Positions 41,179-49,897 of a DNA stretch of 54,218 bases are shown here, piece after piece. Within the stretch, counting starts at the first letter, position 1; each line of letters opens with the position of its first letter. This stretch comes from Pseudomonadota bacterium (GTDB taxonomy: Bacteria > Pseudomonadota > Gammaproteobacteria > Burkholderiales > Rhodocyclaceae). The notes under the pieces are model-generated. The model did no database searches. It had not been told where the DNA came from and saw nothing but the letters and a program-made list of their open reading frames with translations. The DNA is taken from contig WRJU01000253.1 of assembly GCA_009778425.1 (NCBI GenBank), forward strand, positions 1 through 54,218. Direction: 5' to 3'. A program made the position numbers and the translations under genes.

Positions 41179-41308
41179 CAATTCGGCATAAAATGGACAT
41201 GCTGAATTTGTCAGACGTAGAAAGCCTGCCCAGCATAAAGTCCGAATAAACGACCCTGTATTCAGATGCCGGCGTTTTAGCGGCTAAAATTTTCATCCCA
41301 TCACGTAG

Positions 41309-41342
41309 AAAAGCCGCCACGCCGGAAGGGCATAGGCGGCTT
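41309..41342 (-). terminator. Terminator after the integrase gene
   Basis: On the minus strand AAGCCGCC and GGCGGCTT (8 base pairs, loop of 16) are followed by a short U run. It starts 19 bases after the integrase stop codon. Confidence 0.75.
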
Positions 41343-41360
41343 CTGGTGCGTTGCCTCGAA

Positions 41361-43223
41361 TCAAACTGCGACAGCTTTTGATGCCATGCTTTCTTTCAGC
41401 CTTTCGCAAACGGCCATCACAAGCGTTACCCGCTCCATTGATTTGGCAAGTTCAATGGGGGGAAGATTCTTGAGCCTGGAGTCTGGGCTTGAAAGTGCGC
41501 GGTAAATCTGCCAGTGGTCGGTGCAGTCCGTGAGTTTCAAGACCGCTTCGATCAGTGCATGTTTATGGGGGTCAAGGTGCCAGTCCGGGATGCGCTTGCC
41601 TCGGTTTCCCAGGGTCAGGGCCAAATAATGACCCGTGGCGATCTGATAGTTGAGTGTGCGTATGGATTTGCCCGCCATCTGGGCAAAGGTGGCCACCGGC
41701 AGGTTGTGTGGTAAGTCGAACGTGTCGATTTGCTCCATGCGTTTGCGCTGCTCTTCTGATACGGGCGTACGTGGGGCGACTACTGCGGAAAGCCTGTTGC
41801 ACAGCGAAGCCGGTGGCTGTGGCTTGTTGAAAAGCGGGGTTGGCTGCGCTGGGCTGTCAGGCGGTGCAGACTGTGTGGCCGCTTTGCGGTTCTGGCCGAA
41901 TTGCGGGTACACGACTTTTGGTTCGGGTGCCGCGACCGGCATTCCAACATGTCCGATGCTTATATGGGTGAGCGCCTTCTCAACCATGCCCTGTTCGAGC
42001 AGATCGAGCCGGTCGGCCCAATCCTGCATCATGGCCCTTCGCTGTTCGACGTACTCAGCATGGTTATAGGCCGCACTTACCTTGTTCGGATCAGCATGCG
42101 AGAGTTGCGCATCAATCCAGTTCAATGGGTAGCCAATCTCGTTGAGCCCGGTTGAGAGGGTTCCCCGGATGCCGTGCCCGGTGAGCAGGTCACGGTAGCC
42201 GATGCCCCTGAGAGCTTGGTTGAGCGTGTTTTCGCTGATCTTGAGTTGCGGGTCTTTTCTATGACGGAAGAGGTAGCGTTGTTCAGGTTCAAACCGATTG
42301 AGCATGAACTTGACGATCTCAATCGCCTGGATTGACAACGGAACGATATAGGGAGGGATGTCGCTCGGATTCAGGCGTTTGCGGCTCATCTTCAGAAATA
42401 ACTGCTTAACGTCCTCTGGCGGGATGACCCATAGCCCCCGCTCAGTATCGAATTGATCGGGAGTGGCTTGCCGCAGTTCCCCAGTGCGAACGCCAGTAAG
42501 CAACAACAACCGCAACCCTAGCTGAGTCTGAAAATCTCCCCGGTAGGAGCGCACTCTCTGCAACAGTTTGGGCAGTTCGTCCATCCGAAGATGCGGGTTG
42601 TGCTGCACGGGGGGTTGGGGGGCAGCCACTACATCAAGATCGGTCGCTGGGTTGTATTCCAGACTGGGGAGAATTACTAAAGCATAACGATAAATCTGGT
42701 TGAGGTATCCCCTGATCCTTTCGGCAACTGAGAACGCCTTACGCTCCTCGACCCGTGCAAGAAGATCAAGGAGGTCGGCACGTTTGATCTCGCTGACAGG
42801 GCGTTTCCCGATGAAGGGCAGAACGTCTTTGTCAAAGACCCGCTGAATATAACTGCGAGCCGTTTGGCGGCCTTCCTTGAGGGTGAGACACCGATGCGTG
42901 AACCACTTTTCGTAGATGATCTTGAATGTGTTGGCTTGTGCGATGTTGGCCTCGGCTGTTTTCTGGCGGCGGGCTGTTAAGGGCTCAATGCCTTGGGCAA
43001 GCATCTGATGTGCTTCGTCACGCAGGGAACGTGCCTGCTTGAGTGATATAGCCGGGTAGGTTCCCAGAGAGTATCGCCTCGGGATGCCATTCCAGAGGTA
43101 GCGAAAATGCCAAGATCTGACGCCGGTTGTGGCAACAAAAAGGGAGAGTCCCTCGGTGTCGCGTAGAGAATAGGACTTGCTTTTGGCCTTGGATAACCTG
43201 ACTTCCGTGTCAGTGAGTGCCAT
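41361..43223 (-). CDS. int: P4-type tyrosine integrase with long C-terminal extension
   Basis: A 620-residue tyrosine recombinase. Residues 1-90 are the arm-binding DUF4102 domain; the catalytic domain has Arg246 (LTGVRTGE), His350 and Arg353 (GHGIRGT), His376 (LSHAD) and Tyr386 (AAYNHAEY). After residue 400 there is about 220 residues more than in P4 integrase, with a Pro-rich linker and then a globular part (about 490-620) with ATFAQMAGKSIRTLNYQ and HWQIYRALSSPDSRLKNLPP. IntB13 of ICEclc is similarly long and also uses tRNA-Gly. AAAGGAG lies eight bases before the ATG. It should catalyse both integration and excision. Confidence 0.93.
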   Translation of the reverse strand: MALTDTEVRLSKAKSKSYSLRDTEGLSLFVATTGVRSWHFRYLWNGIPRRYSLGTYPAISLKQARSLRDEAHQMLAQGIEPLTARRQKTAEANIAQANTFKIIYEKWFTHRCLTLKEGRQTARSYIQRVFDKDVLPFIGKRPVSEIKRADLLDLLARVEERKAFSVAERIRGYLNQIYRYALVILPSLEYNPATDLDVVAAPQPPVQHNPHLRMDELPKLLQRVRSYRGDFQTQLGLRLLLLTGVRTGELRQATPDQFDTERGLWVIPPEDVKQLFLKMSRKRLNPSDIPPYIVPLSIQAIEIVKFMLNRFEPEQRYLFRHRKDPQLKISENTLNQALRGIGYRDLLTGHGIRGTLSTGLNEIGYPLNWIDAQLSHADPNKVSAAYNHAEYVEQRRAMMQDWADRLDLLEQGMVEKALTHISIGHVGMPVAAPEPKVVYPQFGQNRKAATQSAPPDSPAQPTPLFNKPQPPASLCNRLSAVVAPRTPVSEEQRKRMEQIDTFDLPHNLPVATFAQMAGKSIRTLNYQIATGHYLALTLGNRGKRIPDWHLDPHKHALIEAVLKLTDCTDHWQIYRALSSPDSRLKNLPPIELAKSMERVTLVMAVCERLKESMASKAVAV

Positions 43224-43322
43224 GAACGTGCTCCTTTAGGCAGGAGACGAAATCTGATACTGACTTCCACGCTCATCACAGCAAAAAGCTGATTCTGATC
43301 TTACCCGGATTGGATGTTCAGC

Positions 43323-43470
43323 CAATGTACATTTCAATGTACATTTTTTTTGCGGCTGCTGGCGGACGTTGGCGGACGTTGGCGGACTCATCAAGCGATG
43401 GGTGAAGCAAAAAAGCCTCTAATTTTCAGTCGCTTGGCGAGTTTTGCGGACGTTGGCGAACGTTGGCGAA
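43323..43470. repeat. Tandem repeats between tRNA-Gly and integrase gene (attachment region)
   Basis: Two kinds of repeats lie in the 266 bases between integrase start and tRNA. CAATGTACATTT occurs twice in direct tandem (43323-43334, 43335-43346). GGCGRACGTT units occur at 43361, 43371, (partial) 43381, and again at 43445-43470. Their position next to the recombination site suggests integrase arm sites or excisionase sites. Confidence 0.65.
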
Positions 43471-43489
43471 TTCCCCCGGAAAGATGCGA

Positions 43490-43565
43490 TGGAGCGGGAA
43501 ACGAGTCTCGAACTCGCGACCTCAACCTTGGCAAGGTTGCGCTCTACCAACTGAGCTATTCCCGC
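43490..43565 (-). tRNA. tRNA-Gly (anticodon GCC)
   Basis: On the minus strand the sequence folds as a 76-nucleotide tRNA: acceptor GCGGGAA/TTCCCGC, D arm GCTC..GAGC, anticodon arm AACCT-TGCCAAG-GTT with GCC, T arm CGAGTTCGAGACTCG, and encoded CCA (43490-43492). The 3' end forms the right attachment site of the element. The tRNA remains intact after insertion. Confidence 0.97.
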
Positions 43566-43631
43566 TCGGGGGAAGTCCGCCATTATAGGGGACGGTTCGG
43601 GCGTGTCAAGCGGGAAAGCGTCCCAGGGAGG

Positions 43632-44336
43632 TCAGCGGCGAGCCCGAGCGGTACGCGCTTCCACGATCAGGTCGGCAATTTTCGTGTTGCCCTTGGAGAG
43701 CGCCCACTCGTCGGCGGTCAATCCTCGGTCGTTGCGGCGGTTGAGGTCGATGGGCGTTTGCAGCAAGCGGCGCACGATGTCGATGTGCCCATTGCGGGCG
43801 GCAAGCATGAGGGCATTGGAGAGGTTGGGCGTCAGGGCGTTGATGTCCGCGCCGACGGCAAGCAGGCGTTCGACGATGGGAAGTTTGCCTTCAAGCGCGG
43901 CGTAGTGCAACGCTGTCCAGGCGTTTTTGTCACCGGGGGGGTTGGTTTTGGCGCCATTGGCAAGCAGCAGGTCGAGCAGTTTCATGTCGCCTTGTGAGGC
44001 CGCGAGCATCAGGGCCGAGTCGCCGGTACGGTTGCGGTAGTCGACCTTGGGACGAAAACGCAGCACGGCTTCTACCGCTTCAACGTGGCCGTCGCGGGCG
44101 GCGAGGATGAGCAGCGAATTGCCGTCCTTATCCTCGGCATTGGGGGAAACCGCGCCGCTTTTAAGAAATTTGGAGAGGGCGTCGGCATTGCCCCGTTGGG
44201 CGGCGGCAAGCGCCTCTTCCAGGTTTCCAGCCTGGGCGGGCGGCGTCGCCAGGAAGAAGAAAGCGAGGACGGCCAGTAAAGCGGCGGGAGCCTTGCTGCG
44301 CAGGAAAACGCGAAAGGATTCAGGCAGGATGGGCAT
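43632..44336 (-). CDS. Exported ankyrin-repeat protein
   Basis: A 234-residue protein with an N-terminal signal peptide (about residues 1-36, cleavage after PPAQA) and five to six ankyrin repeats, seen as DGNSLLILAARDGHVE, GDSALMLAASQGDMK, AWTALHYAALEGKLP, LSNALMLAARNGHID and LTADEWALSKGN. Proteins like this act in the periplasm or at the membrane as binding scaffolds. The ATG at 44336 was chosen because the signal peptide begins there; it overlaps the end of tatD by 17 bases. Confidence 0.85.
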   Translation of the reverse strand: MPILPESFRVFLRSKAPAALLAVLAFFFLATPPAQAGNLEEALAAAQRGNADALSKFLKSGAVSPNAEDKDGNSLLILAARDGHVEAVEAVLRFRPKVDYRNRTGDSALMLAASQGDMKLLDLLLANGAKTNPPGDKNAWTALHYAALEGKLPIVERLLAVGADINALTPNLSNALMLAARNGHIDIVRRLLQTPIDLNRRNDRGLTADEWALSKGNTKIADLIVEARTARARR

Positions 44337-45093
44337 GACGGAACAGGCGGAAGAAGTTTTCGGTCGTCGCTTGCTCAATGACGGCGAACGGTACGCCACG
44401 CAGGACGGCCAGTTCTTCGGCGACGTGTTTCACCCAGGCCGGTTCGTTGGTTTTGCCACGATGCGGCGCTGGCGCAAGGTAGGGCGAATCGGTTTCAATC
44501 AGCAATCTGTCGAGCGGCACGCTCGCGGCCACGGCCTTGAGCGCGGAAGCGTTCTTGAAGGTGATGATACCGGAAAATGAAATATACAAACCGAGAGCCA
44601 GCGCAGCTTCGGCGATTTCAAGCGATTCGGTGAAGCAGTGCATGACCCCGCCGCAGACACCGGCTTCTTCTTCTTGTAGGATGCGCAGGGTATCGGCAGC
44701 GGCTTCGCGCATATGCACGATGAGCGGTTTTCCGCAAGCTTTCGCGGCGCGGATATGGGTACGGAAACGCTCGCGCTGCCACTCGGGTGCGTCCTTGTGC
44801 CAGTGATAGTCGAGCCCGGTTTCGCCGATGGCCACGACCTTGGGGTCGTCGGCGAGTTCGCACAGGCGATTGATGTCTGGCTCCTCACAGCCGATGTTGT
44901 CGGGGTGCACCCCAACCGAGGCCCAGTATTCCGGATGTCGGTCGACGAGCGCGCGCAAGCGCGGAAAATCCTCGATACGGACTCCTACGCAAATTGCCTG
45001 CCCGACGCCGTTGGCGGCCATCGCAGCGAGCACTTCGGATTCTCGCTTGGCCAGTTCGGGAAAATCAGCGTGACAGTGGGAATCGACGAGCAT
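44320..45093 (-). CDS. TatD-family metal-dependent hydrolase (YcfH-like)
   Basis: A 257-residue TatD-family enzyme. Metal ligands are visible: HxH at the N-terminus (DSHCHAD), Glu in AIGETGLDY, His in IVHMREA, His in MHCFTE and Asp in IETDSPYL. The family includes 3'-exonucleases and deoxynucleotide hydrolases. An upstream in-frame TTG also exists, but the ATG at 45093 is used here. It sits in the pilZ-holB-tmk cluster as in many betaproteobacteria. Confidence 0.92.
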   Translation of the reverse strand: MLVDSHCHADFPELAKRESEVLAAMAANGVGQAICVGVRIEDFPRLRALVDRHPEYWASVGVHPDNIGCEEPDINRLCELADDPKVVAIGETGLDYHWHKDAPEWQRERFRTHIRAAKACGKPLIVHMREAAADTLRILQEEEAGVCGGVMHCFTESLEIAEAALALGLYISFSGIITFKNASALKAVAASVPLDRLLIETDSPYLAPAPHRGKTNEPAWVKHVAEELAVLRGVPFAVIEQATTENFFRLFRHAHPA

Positions 45094-45107
45094 CAATCAA
45101 ACAAGCA

Positions 45108-45479
45108 TCAAAGTGTGTGAGTTGGTCGGCTGGAGTTGAGATGCCCCGCGAGGATTTGCTCGATTTTCTGCTTGACGACCTTGCCGGTCTCATCCGCAGC
45201 CAACTGTACGCCTACGCCCTGCGCCTTGTTGCGTTGCGCGCCAGCGGGCGTGATCCACACGACCGTGCCCGCTACGGGATACTTGGCCGGGTCGTCCATC
45301 AACTGAATCATCAGAAAGACTTCGTCGCCCAAGGCGTAATGCTTGGTGGTGGGCAGGAAGATGCCGCCATGAATCAGGTAGGGCATATAGGCGGCATAGA
45401 GCGCGGCTTTGGAGCCGATGTTCATCGACAGTACGCTTGGCCGCGCCGAGCGGGGCTGCGGGATGTTGGAATGACTCAT
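45108..45479 (-). CDS. pilZ: Type IV pilus protein PilZ
   Basis: A 123-residue single PilZ domain with the order VLSMNIGSKAALYAAYMPYL, cited in part, then GGIFLPTTKHYALGDEVFLM and VVWITPAGAQRNKAQGVGVQL. The RxxxR motif needed to bind cyclic-di-GMP is missing, as in the PilZ of Pseudomonas and Xanthomonas that supports type IV pili. It overlaps holB by four bases, an arrangement conserved in proteobacteria. Confidence 0.93.
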   Translation of the reverse strand: MSHSNIPQPRSARPSVLSMNIGSKAALYAAYMPYLIHGGIFLPTTKHYALGDEVFLMIQLMDDPAKYPVAGTVVWITPAGAQRNKAQGVGVQLAADETGKVVKQKIEQILAGHLNSSRPTHTL

Positions 45480-46561
45480 GGACGGACTCCTTTGAATACA
45501 CGGGCATAGCGCATCAACATGTCTTCCAGGAACAACCGCATATTGAGCGGATGGGCTGCCACCCGCCGGATATTGATGAATTCATTGTAACAGCCGACGA
45601 GTGAGGCCGCGCTTGCCCCTGCGGAAAGTATCGCCAAACGCTCGGCCTGCGCCGGGAAATATCTCACACGCCCGCCAAGTCGCAGCGCGGCCAGGTCGCT
45701 GACCCAACGCTGCATCCACTCGACCAGCGTCATGAGGCTGAAACCGGCGGCAAGCGCTGCCTTGTCCTTTTTGAGCCAGTTTTCCCACTGCGCGGCGAGG
45801 CGCAGCGGGTCGACCCTGTCCACGCCCAGGTCGTTCATGAAGCGCTCGAACAAGGCTCCGCCGCCCTGCGCGGACAGACGGCGCGCGGCCAACGGCATGC
45901 CACCGCACAGCGCCAGCAGACTGGCGGGGGTGCGCTCCTCGCGCTCCTGCCCTGCCTGCCAGCGCCGCAGGGCGTCCGCGTCGGGGCGCGGCACATGCCA
46001 TTGCTGGCAACGGCTGCGGATGGTCGGCAACAGGCGGCGCGGCGCAGACGAAATGAGCAGGAAAACGCATCCGTCCGGCGGCTCTTCGATCAGTTTCAGG
46101 AGCGCGTTGGCGGTAAAGGCATTCATCGCCTCGGCTGGATCGACGATGACCACCCGTTTTCCGCCGCGATGCGCGGTTACAGACAACGCCTCTTGCAGCG
46201 CGCGCGCCTGGTTGATGACGATCTGGGTTGCTGCCTGGGTTGGCTTTGCCTTGTTTTCGCTGCCGCTCGGTTCATCGCCCGCAGCCTCATTCGTTTGAGG
46301 CTGCGTTTCCCCATTTTCCGGGGATAGCCGGTGCAGGTCGGGATGGTTTCCCGATATGCGCCACTGGCAGGGCAGGCAATGCCCGCAAGCCTGTCCATCG
46401 GTTTGTGGCGACTCGCACAGCAGCCTTGCCGCCAATGCCTCGGCCAGATCGCGCTTGCCGAGGCCGGGCGCGCCAGAGATGAGCAGCGCGTGCGGCAAAC
46501 GCTCGCCGAGCGCCATCCATTGCGCCCACAGCGGTTCAAGCCAGGGATGGATCACAGCCAT
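45476..46561 (-). CDS. holB: DNA polymerase III subunit delta'
   Basis: A 361-residue clamp-loader subunit. P-loop-like GAPGLGKRD, zinc-binding CGHCLPC, the Walker B region VVIVDPAEAMN and the SRC motif (IRSRCQ) are present. A low-complexity insert (about 80-110, ETQPQTNEAAGDEPSGSEN, cited in part) follows the zinc site. The start at 46561 overlaps tmk by ten bases; a longer frame was rejected because it covers tmk. Confidence 0.94.
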   Translation of the reverse strand: MAVIHPWLEPLWAQWMALGERLPHALLISGAPGLGKRDLAEALAARLLCESPQTDGQACGHCLPCQWRISGNHPDLHRLSPENGETQPQTNEAAGDEPSGSENKAKPTQAATQIVINQARALQEALSVTAHRGGKRVVIVDPAEAMNAFTANALLKLIEEPPDGCVFLLISSAPRRLLPTIRSRCQQWHVPRPDADALRRWQAGQEREERTPASLLALCGGMPLAARRLSAQGGGALFERFMNDLGVDRVDPLRLAAQWENWLKKDKAALAAGFSLMTLVEWMQRWVSDLAALRLGGRVRYFPAQAERLAILSAGASAASLVGCYNEFINIRRVAAHPLNMRLFLEDMLMRYARVFKGVRP

Positions 46562-47175
46562 GCCTTCTCTTTGAACACCGAGGCAATTTCCTGGGCAATG
46601 GCGCGTGGTTCCTGCGCGGCATCGATGACATGGAAACGCATGGGTTCGCGTCGCGCCCGTTCCAGATAGGCGGCGCGCACACGCTCGAAAAACCCGCGCT
46701 GCTCCCGCTCGAAACGGTCGGGTTCGGCTCCATTGGCCGCCATCCGTGCCGCCGCCAGCGCGGGCGGCAGATCGAACAGCAGGGTGAGGTCGGGTTTGAG
46801 GCGGGGATGCACCCAGGCTTCGAGCGCGTCGCAACGCGCCGCTTCCAGCCCGCGCCCGCCCACCTGGTAAGCGTAAGTCGCGTCGGTGAAACGGTCGCAC
46901 ACGACCCAGGTTCCCGCCGCCAGCGCCGGTTCGATCACCGCCGCCAGATGTTCGCGGCGCGCGGCGAACATCAGCATCGCTTCGGTATCGACATTCATTT
47001 CCATGCCGAGCAACACCTCACGCAGTTTTTCGCCAAGATGGGTGCCGCCGGGCTCACGGGTACAGAGCACGTCGAGTCCATGCGCGCGTAACGCCTCTAC
47101 GAGCAAGCCAATCTGCGTACTTTTGCCTGCGCCGTCCACGCCCTCGAAAGTGATGAAGCGTCCAGATATTTTCAT
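46552..47175 (-). CDS. tmk: Thymidylate kinase
   Basis: A 207-residue dTMP kinase. The P-loop EGVDGAGKST is at residues 10-19, REPGG and the DR(F/Y) motif (CDRFTDATYAY) follow, and the lid region is near FEREQRGFFERVR. The ATG at 47175 gives the standard length. It belongs to the mltG-tmk-holB-pilZ cluster. Confidence 0.95.
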   Translation of the reverse strand: MKISGRFITFEGVDGAGKSTQIGLLVEALRAHGLDVLCTREPGGTHLGEKLREVLLGMEMNVDTEAMLMFAARREHLAAVIEPALAAGTWVVCDRFTDATYAYQVGGRGLEAARCDALEAWVHPRLKPDLTLLFDLPPALAAARMAANGAEPDRFEREQRGFFERVRAAYLERARREPMRFHVIDAAQEPRAIAQEIASVFKEKAWL

Positions 47176-47186
47176 GGTCGATAGAT

Positions 47187-48218
47187 TCAACTTTTCGGTG
47201 TTCCCTTTTTGCGCTGGCAACGATCCACCGCCTTGTTGTGTTCGCCGAGTGTGCGCGAAAACACGCTGTTGCCGTTACCGCATGCGACGAAATAAAGCAT
47301 GTCCCCGCCTTCCGGATGCAGCGCGGCGCGCAACGACTCCCGCCCCGGCATTGCGATGGGTGTCGGCGGCAAACCGGCTCGGATATAAGTATTCCACTGC
47401 GTATCGGCCTCCAGGTCGCTACGACGCAGCTTGCCGTCAAACTTTTCGCCCATCCCGTAGATGACCGTGGGATCGGTTTGCAGCTTCATACCAACCCGCA
47501 GACGGTTGATGAACACGTTGGCGATGCGGGTACGGTCTTCGTGGCGCCCGGTTTCCTTCTCCACGATCGAGGCCAGGATCAGCGCATCGTAGGGAGACTT
47601 CAGCGGAAGGTCGCGCGTCTTGTCTTCCCATTCTTTATCCAGCCGTTTCTGCATGGCCTGATAGGCTCTTGTAAACACGGAAAGCGCGCTGTCGCCCTTG
47701 GTGACCACATAGGTATCGGGAAAGAACAATCCTTCGGGCTGCTTCTGGCTCGCGCCGATACGGGCAAGAATTTCGTTATCGGAAAGGCCCCCGGTGTCCT
47801 GGAGCAAATCCGGGTGTTTTTCCAGCGCGGCCCGCATCTGGCGGAAAGTCCAACCCTCGACCAGCAGTACCGTCCCGCGCGCCACATCCCCCATTTCGAG
47901 CTTGATGATCAAATCCCAGGGCGTAATCCCGGCCTCGACCCGGTAAGTGCCCGCCTTGATCTGTTGCGCTCGCCCCGAGAGGCGCGCCAGCGTCGAGAGA
48001 AAGCGCGGGTCAGCCGCTACCCCGGAATTCCGGATCACGTTGGCGGCCTGCCGCATCGCCATCCCGCGCGGCACGGTGAATTCAGTAACCCCCCCCCTCA
48101 CCTTCAAGGGTTGCTGTGCATACCACCACCCGACCCACACCAGAAGAGCCACAGCCAAAATGGCCATCAGCGTGAGCCAGATGGCTATTCGTATGAGGCG
48201 GCGAATGAATTTTTTCAT
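47187..48218 (-). CDS. mltG: Endolytic murein transglycosylase MltG
   Basis: A 343-residue YceG/MltG protein, which cuts nascent glycan strands at the inner membrane. It has one N-terminal transmembrane helix (about 12-34), a LysM-like part, then the catalytic domain with the Glu in ASIVEKETGR and the family sequences SPYDALI and TDPTVIYGMG. It precedes tmk by 11 bases. Confidence 0.95.
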   Translation of the reverse strand: MKKFIRRLIRIAIWLTLMAILAVALLVWVGWWYAQQPLKVRGGVTEFTVPRGMAMRQAANVIRNSGVAADPRFLSTLARLSGRAQQIKAGTYRVEAGITPWDLIIKLEMGDVARGTVLLVEGWTFRQMRAALEKHPDLLQDTGGLSDNEILARIGASQKQPEGLFFPDTYVVTKGDSALSVFTRAYQAMQKRLDKEWEDKTRDLPLKSPYDALILASIVEKETGRHEDRTRIANVFINRLRVGMKLQTDPTVIYGMGEKFDGKLRRSDLEADTQWNTYIRAGLPPTPIAMPGRESLRAALHPEGGDMLYFVACGNGNSVFSRTLGEHNKAVDRCQRKKGTPKS

Positions 48219-48264
48219 CGATGGGCGATCTGGGAAGGAGGGCGAGAGGGTATCGAGGGGGGAC

Positions 48265-48270
48265 TATAAT
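48265..48270 (+). promoter_or_regulatory. Possible -10 box of ygfZ
   Basis: A perfect TATAAT lies 30 bases before the ygfZ start codon in the divergent mltG-ygfZ region. No good -35 box can be seen 17 bases upstream, so the assignment is tentative. Confidence 0.4.
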
Positions 48271-48299
48271 AACTGCCTCCCGACTTTCTATCGCGCCGA

Positions 48300-49346
48300 A
48301 TGATCAACTGGACAAATTATCTTGCGCGCGTGGGCGCGCGCTTCGATTCCAATCCCTTGCCCCCGTCCGTAAATTTCGGCGAACCGCATGCCGATGTTGA
48401 AGCGCTGGCTCACAACGCCGTGGCCGTGCCGCTTCTCCACCTCGGGTTGATCCGCGCCACGGGCGAAGAGGCAAGCGGTTTCCTGAACAGGCTGCTTTCA
48501 AACGACGTGGCCGGTCTCACCGAAAATGCCGTGCAATGGACGAGCTTCAACACCGCGCAGGGCCGCATGCTGGCGAATTTCCTGCTCTGGCGCGATGGTG
48601 ACGGCCTGTGCCTCGCGGCCTCCGCCGACCTCGTTCCAACCCTGCTCAAAAAACTAAGCAACTACATCCTCCGCGCAAAAGTAAAGCTCGCCCTCCCGGA
48701 ACAGGAAAGGGTGCTCATCGGCCTTGCCGGATCCATGTCGGGCGAGTATCTATCGCGCGCCGCGTTGCCCGTGCCGGAAGTCGACATGCGGCAGACTGTC
48801 TCCACAATCCGGCTCAAGGAGAACCTTTTCATCCTCGATCTGCCCGCAACCGAAGCGCCTGCCGTCTTCGACATGCTGCGCCAGACCGGCGTTACGGCAG
48901 GCAGCACCGCGAGTTGGCAGCTTGCCGCCATTCGCGCAGGGCTGCCGCTCGTCACCGCCGCCACGCAGGAAGCCTTTGTCGCTCAAATGCTCAATTTCGA
49001 GATCATCGGCGGCGTGAGTTTCACCAAGGGTTGCTATCCCGGCCAGGAAATCATCGCCCGCACGCAGCACCTGGGCAAACCGAAGCGGCGCATGTTCCGC
49101 ATTGCCCTCTCCTCGCCGGCATCCGCTGAGGGCATCGCTGCCGGTACGGCGCTCTACGCCCCGGAATCCGGAGACGGGCAAGCGGTGGGGGCCATCGTCA
49201 ACTTCGCGCCATTGCCCGAAGGGGGTGAGGCGCTGGCCGTCATCCGGACGGAGTATGCCCATACGGGCGCTGAAATTCGCGTCGGGACGCCAGACGGGCC
49301 TTGCGTGCAAGTCCTTGAGCTGCCTTACGAAGTGCCGGGAACATAA
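48300..49346 (+). CDS. ygfZ: YgfZ/GcvT-like folate-binding protein
   Basis: A 348-residue protein of the YgfZ family, which uses folate to help repair and assemble iron-sulfur proteins. The signature KGCYPGQEIIARTQHLGKPKRR, cited in part, contains the essential Cys. It is divergent from mltG. Confidence 0.93.
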   Translation: MINWTNYLARVGARFDSNPLPPSVNFGEPHADVEALAHNAVAVPLLHLGLIRATGEEASGFLNRLLSNDVAGLTENAVQWTSFNTAQGRMLANFLLWRDGDGLCLAASADLVPTLLKKLSNYILRAKVKLALPEQERVLIGLAGSMSGEYLSRAALPVPEVDMRQTVSTIRLKENLFILDLPATEAPAVFDMLRQTGVTAGSTASWQLAAIRAGLPLVTAATQEAFVAQMLNFEIIGGVSFTKGCYPGQEIIARTQHLGKPKRRMFRIALSSPASAEGIAAGTALYAPESGDGQAVGAIVNFAPLPEGGEALAVIRTEYAHTGAEIRVGTPDGPCVQVLELPYEVPGT

Positions 49347-49389
49347 TGTTTTTCCATCGTTTTTATTGTTATTTGTCAGGAGAATTCTG

Positions 49390-49794
49390 ATGTCGCGTTT
49401 CTTTGCTGTCGACACCCGCAAGCTAGCCATTTTTTTGGGGGCGTTTTTCGCTTTTGCTCTGCTTACCGGCTGTTCAGCCAAAAAACCGGAGTACGTTGTC
49501 AGGAACTATCTAGAGGCCATTGCCGAGAATAAAGTTGCAAAGGCCGCTGAGTGCTTTGCACTGGAGGACGCGACAAATGAGGATTTGAATGCGCTGGATA
49601 AAAAGATGGATCAGCAGCATTCCGTGATAAAGGAAAATGGGGGGCTAGAGACTCTTGCACTGAAATTTATCGACAAGAATGACGACATTGCCCATGTCGA
49701 AATAGAAATAAAGTTCGTGAACGGCAAAACTGAAAAAAGCCAGCTAACCTTGGTCAAAGAATCGAAAAAATGGAAAATAAAGCGTGATCAATGA
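49390..49794 (+). CDS. DUF4878-like lipoprotein
   Basis: A 134-residue lipoprotein with a signal sequence ending in the lipobox LLTGC (about residue 28). The remainder looks like DUF4878 (VVRNYLEAIAENKVAKAAECF, cited in part, and WKIKRDQ), a small NTF2-like domain. AGGAG lies seven bases before the ATG. It is less GC-rich than its neighbours and may have been acquired. A terminator follows. Confidence 0.78.
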   Translation: MSRFFAVDTRKLAIFLGAFFAFALLTGCSAKKPEYVVRNYLEAIAENKVAKAAECFALEDATNEDLNALDKKMDQQHSVIKENGGLETLALKFIDKNDDIAHVEIEIKFVNGKTEKSQLTLVKESKKWKIKRDQ

Positions 49795-49839
49795 ATTACC
49801 TCTCCTTTCTCGCAAAATTGCATTGCGAAGATAAAAACA

Positions 49840-49870
49840 AAATCGCCTGACACGCTGTGTCAGGCGATTT
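49840..49870. terminator. Bidirectional rho-independent terminator
   Basis: A perfect 14-base-pair stem (AAATCGCCTGACAC / GTGTCAGGCGATTT, loop of three) stands between two convergent genes, the lipoprotein gene and the CoA-transferase gene, with A/T runs on both sides. Confidence 0.92.
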
Positions 49871-49897
49871 TGCATACAACCCGCATCAACTCGCGGC

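Larger units (their letters stand above)
40737..41308. other. AT-rich control region between alpA and integrase gene
   Basis: This 570-base stretch has no gene. It is much richer in AT than the rest and must contain the promoter for the alpA-parA-parB operon, reading left. It contains a widely spaced 13-base inverted repeat (40916-41037) and three tandem 9-base repeats (41146-41178), listed separately. Short open frames are present but have no ribosome-binding site. Confidence 0.7.
1..43490. mobile_element. ICEclc/PFGI-1-class integrative and conjugative element, right part (left end outside window)
   Basis: The stretch from the tRNA-Gly 3' end to the left edge is one integrative and conjugative element. 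The evidence is the arrangement: a P4-type tyrosine integrase transcribed away from the 3' end of a tRNA gene on the same strand, an AlpA/ParA/ParB maintenance block, replication and accessory genes of the STY4528/STY4534/DUF3275 type, and an MPF_G-type conjugation operon. Almost all backbone genes lie on the minus strand, many with four-base overlaps. Two cargo segments break it: 1806-13764 and 19659-21186. The left boundary and second attachment site lie outside the window. The right boundary is placed at the tRNA 3' end by analogy with ICEclc, which also uses a tRNA-Gly. Confidence 0.9.

Noticed and set aside
43361..43470. CRISPR array
   Set aside because: The GGCGRACGTT units are ten bases, tandem and without spacers.
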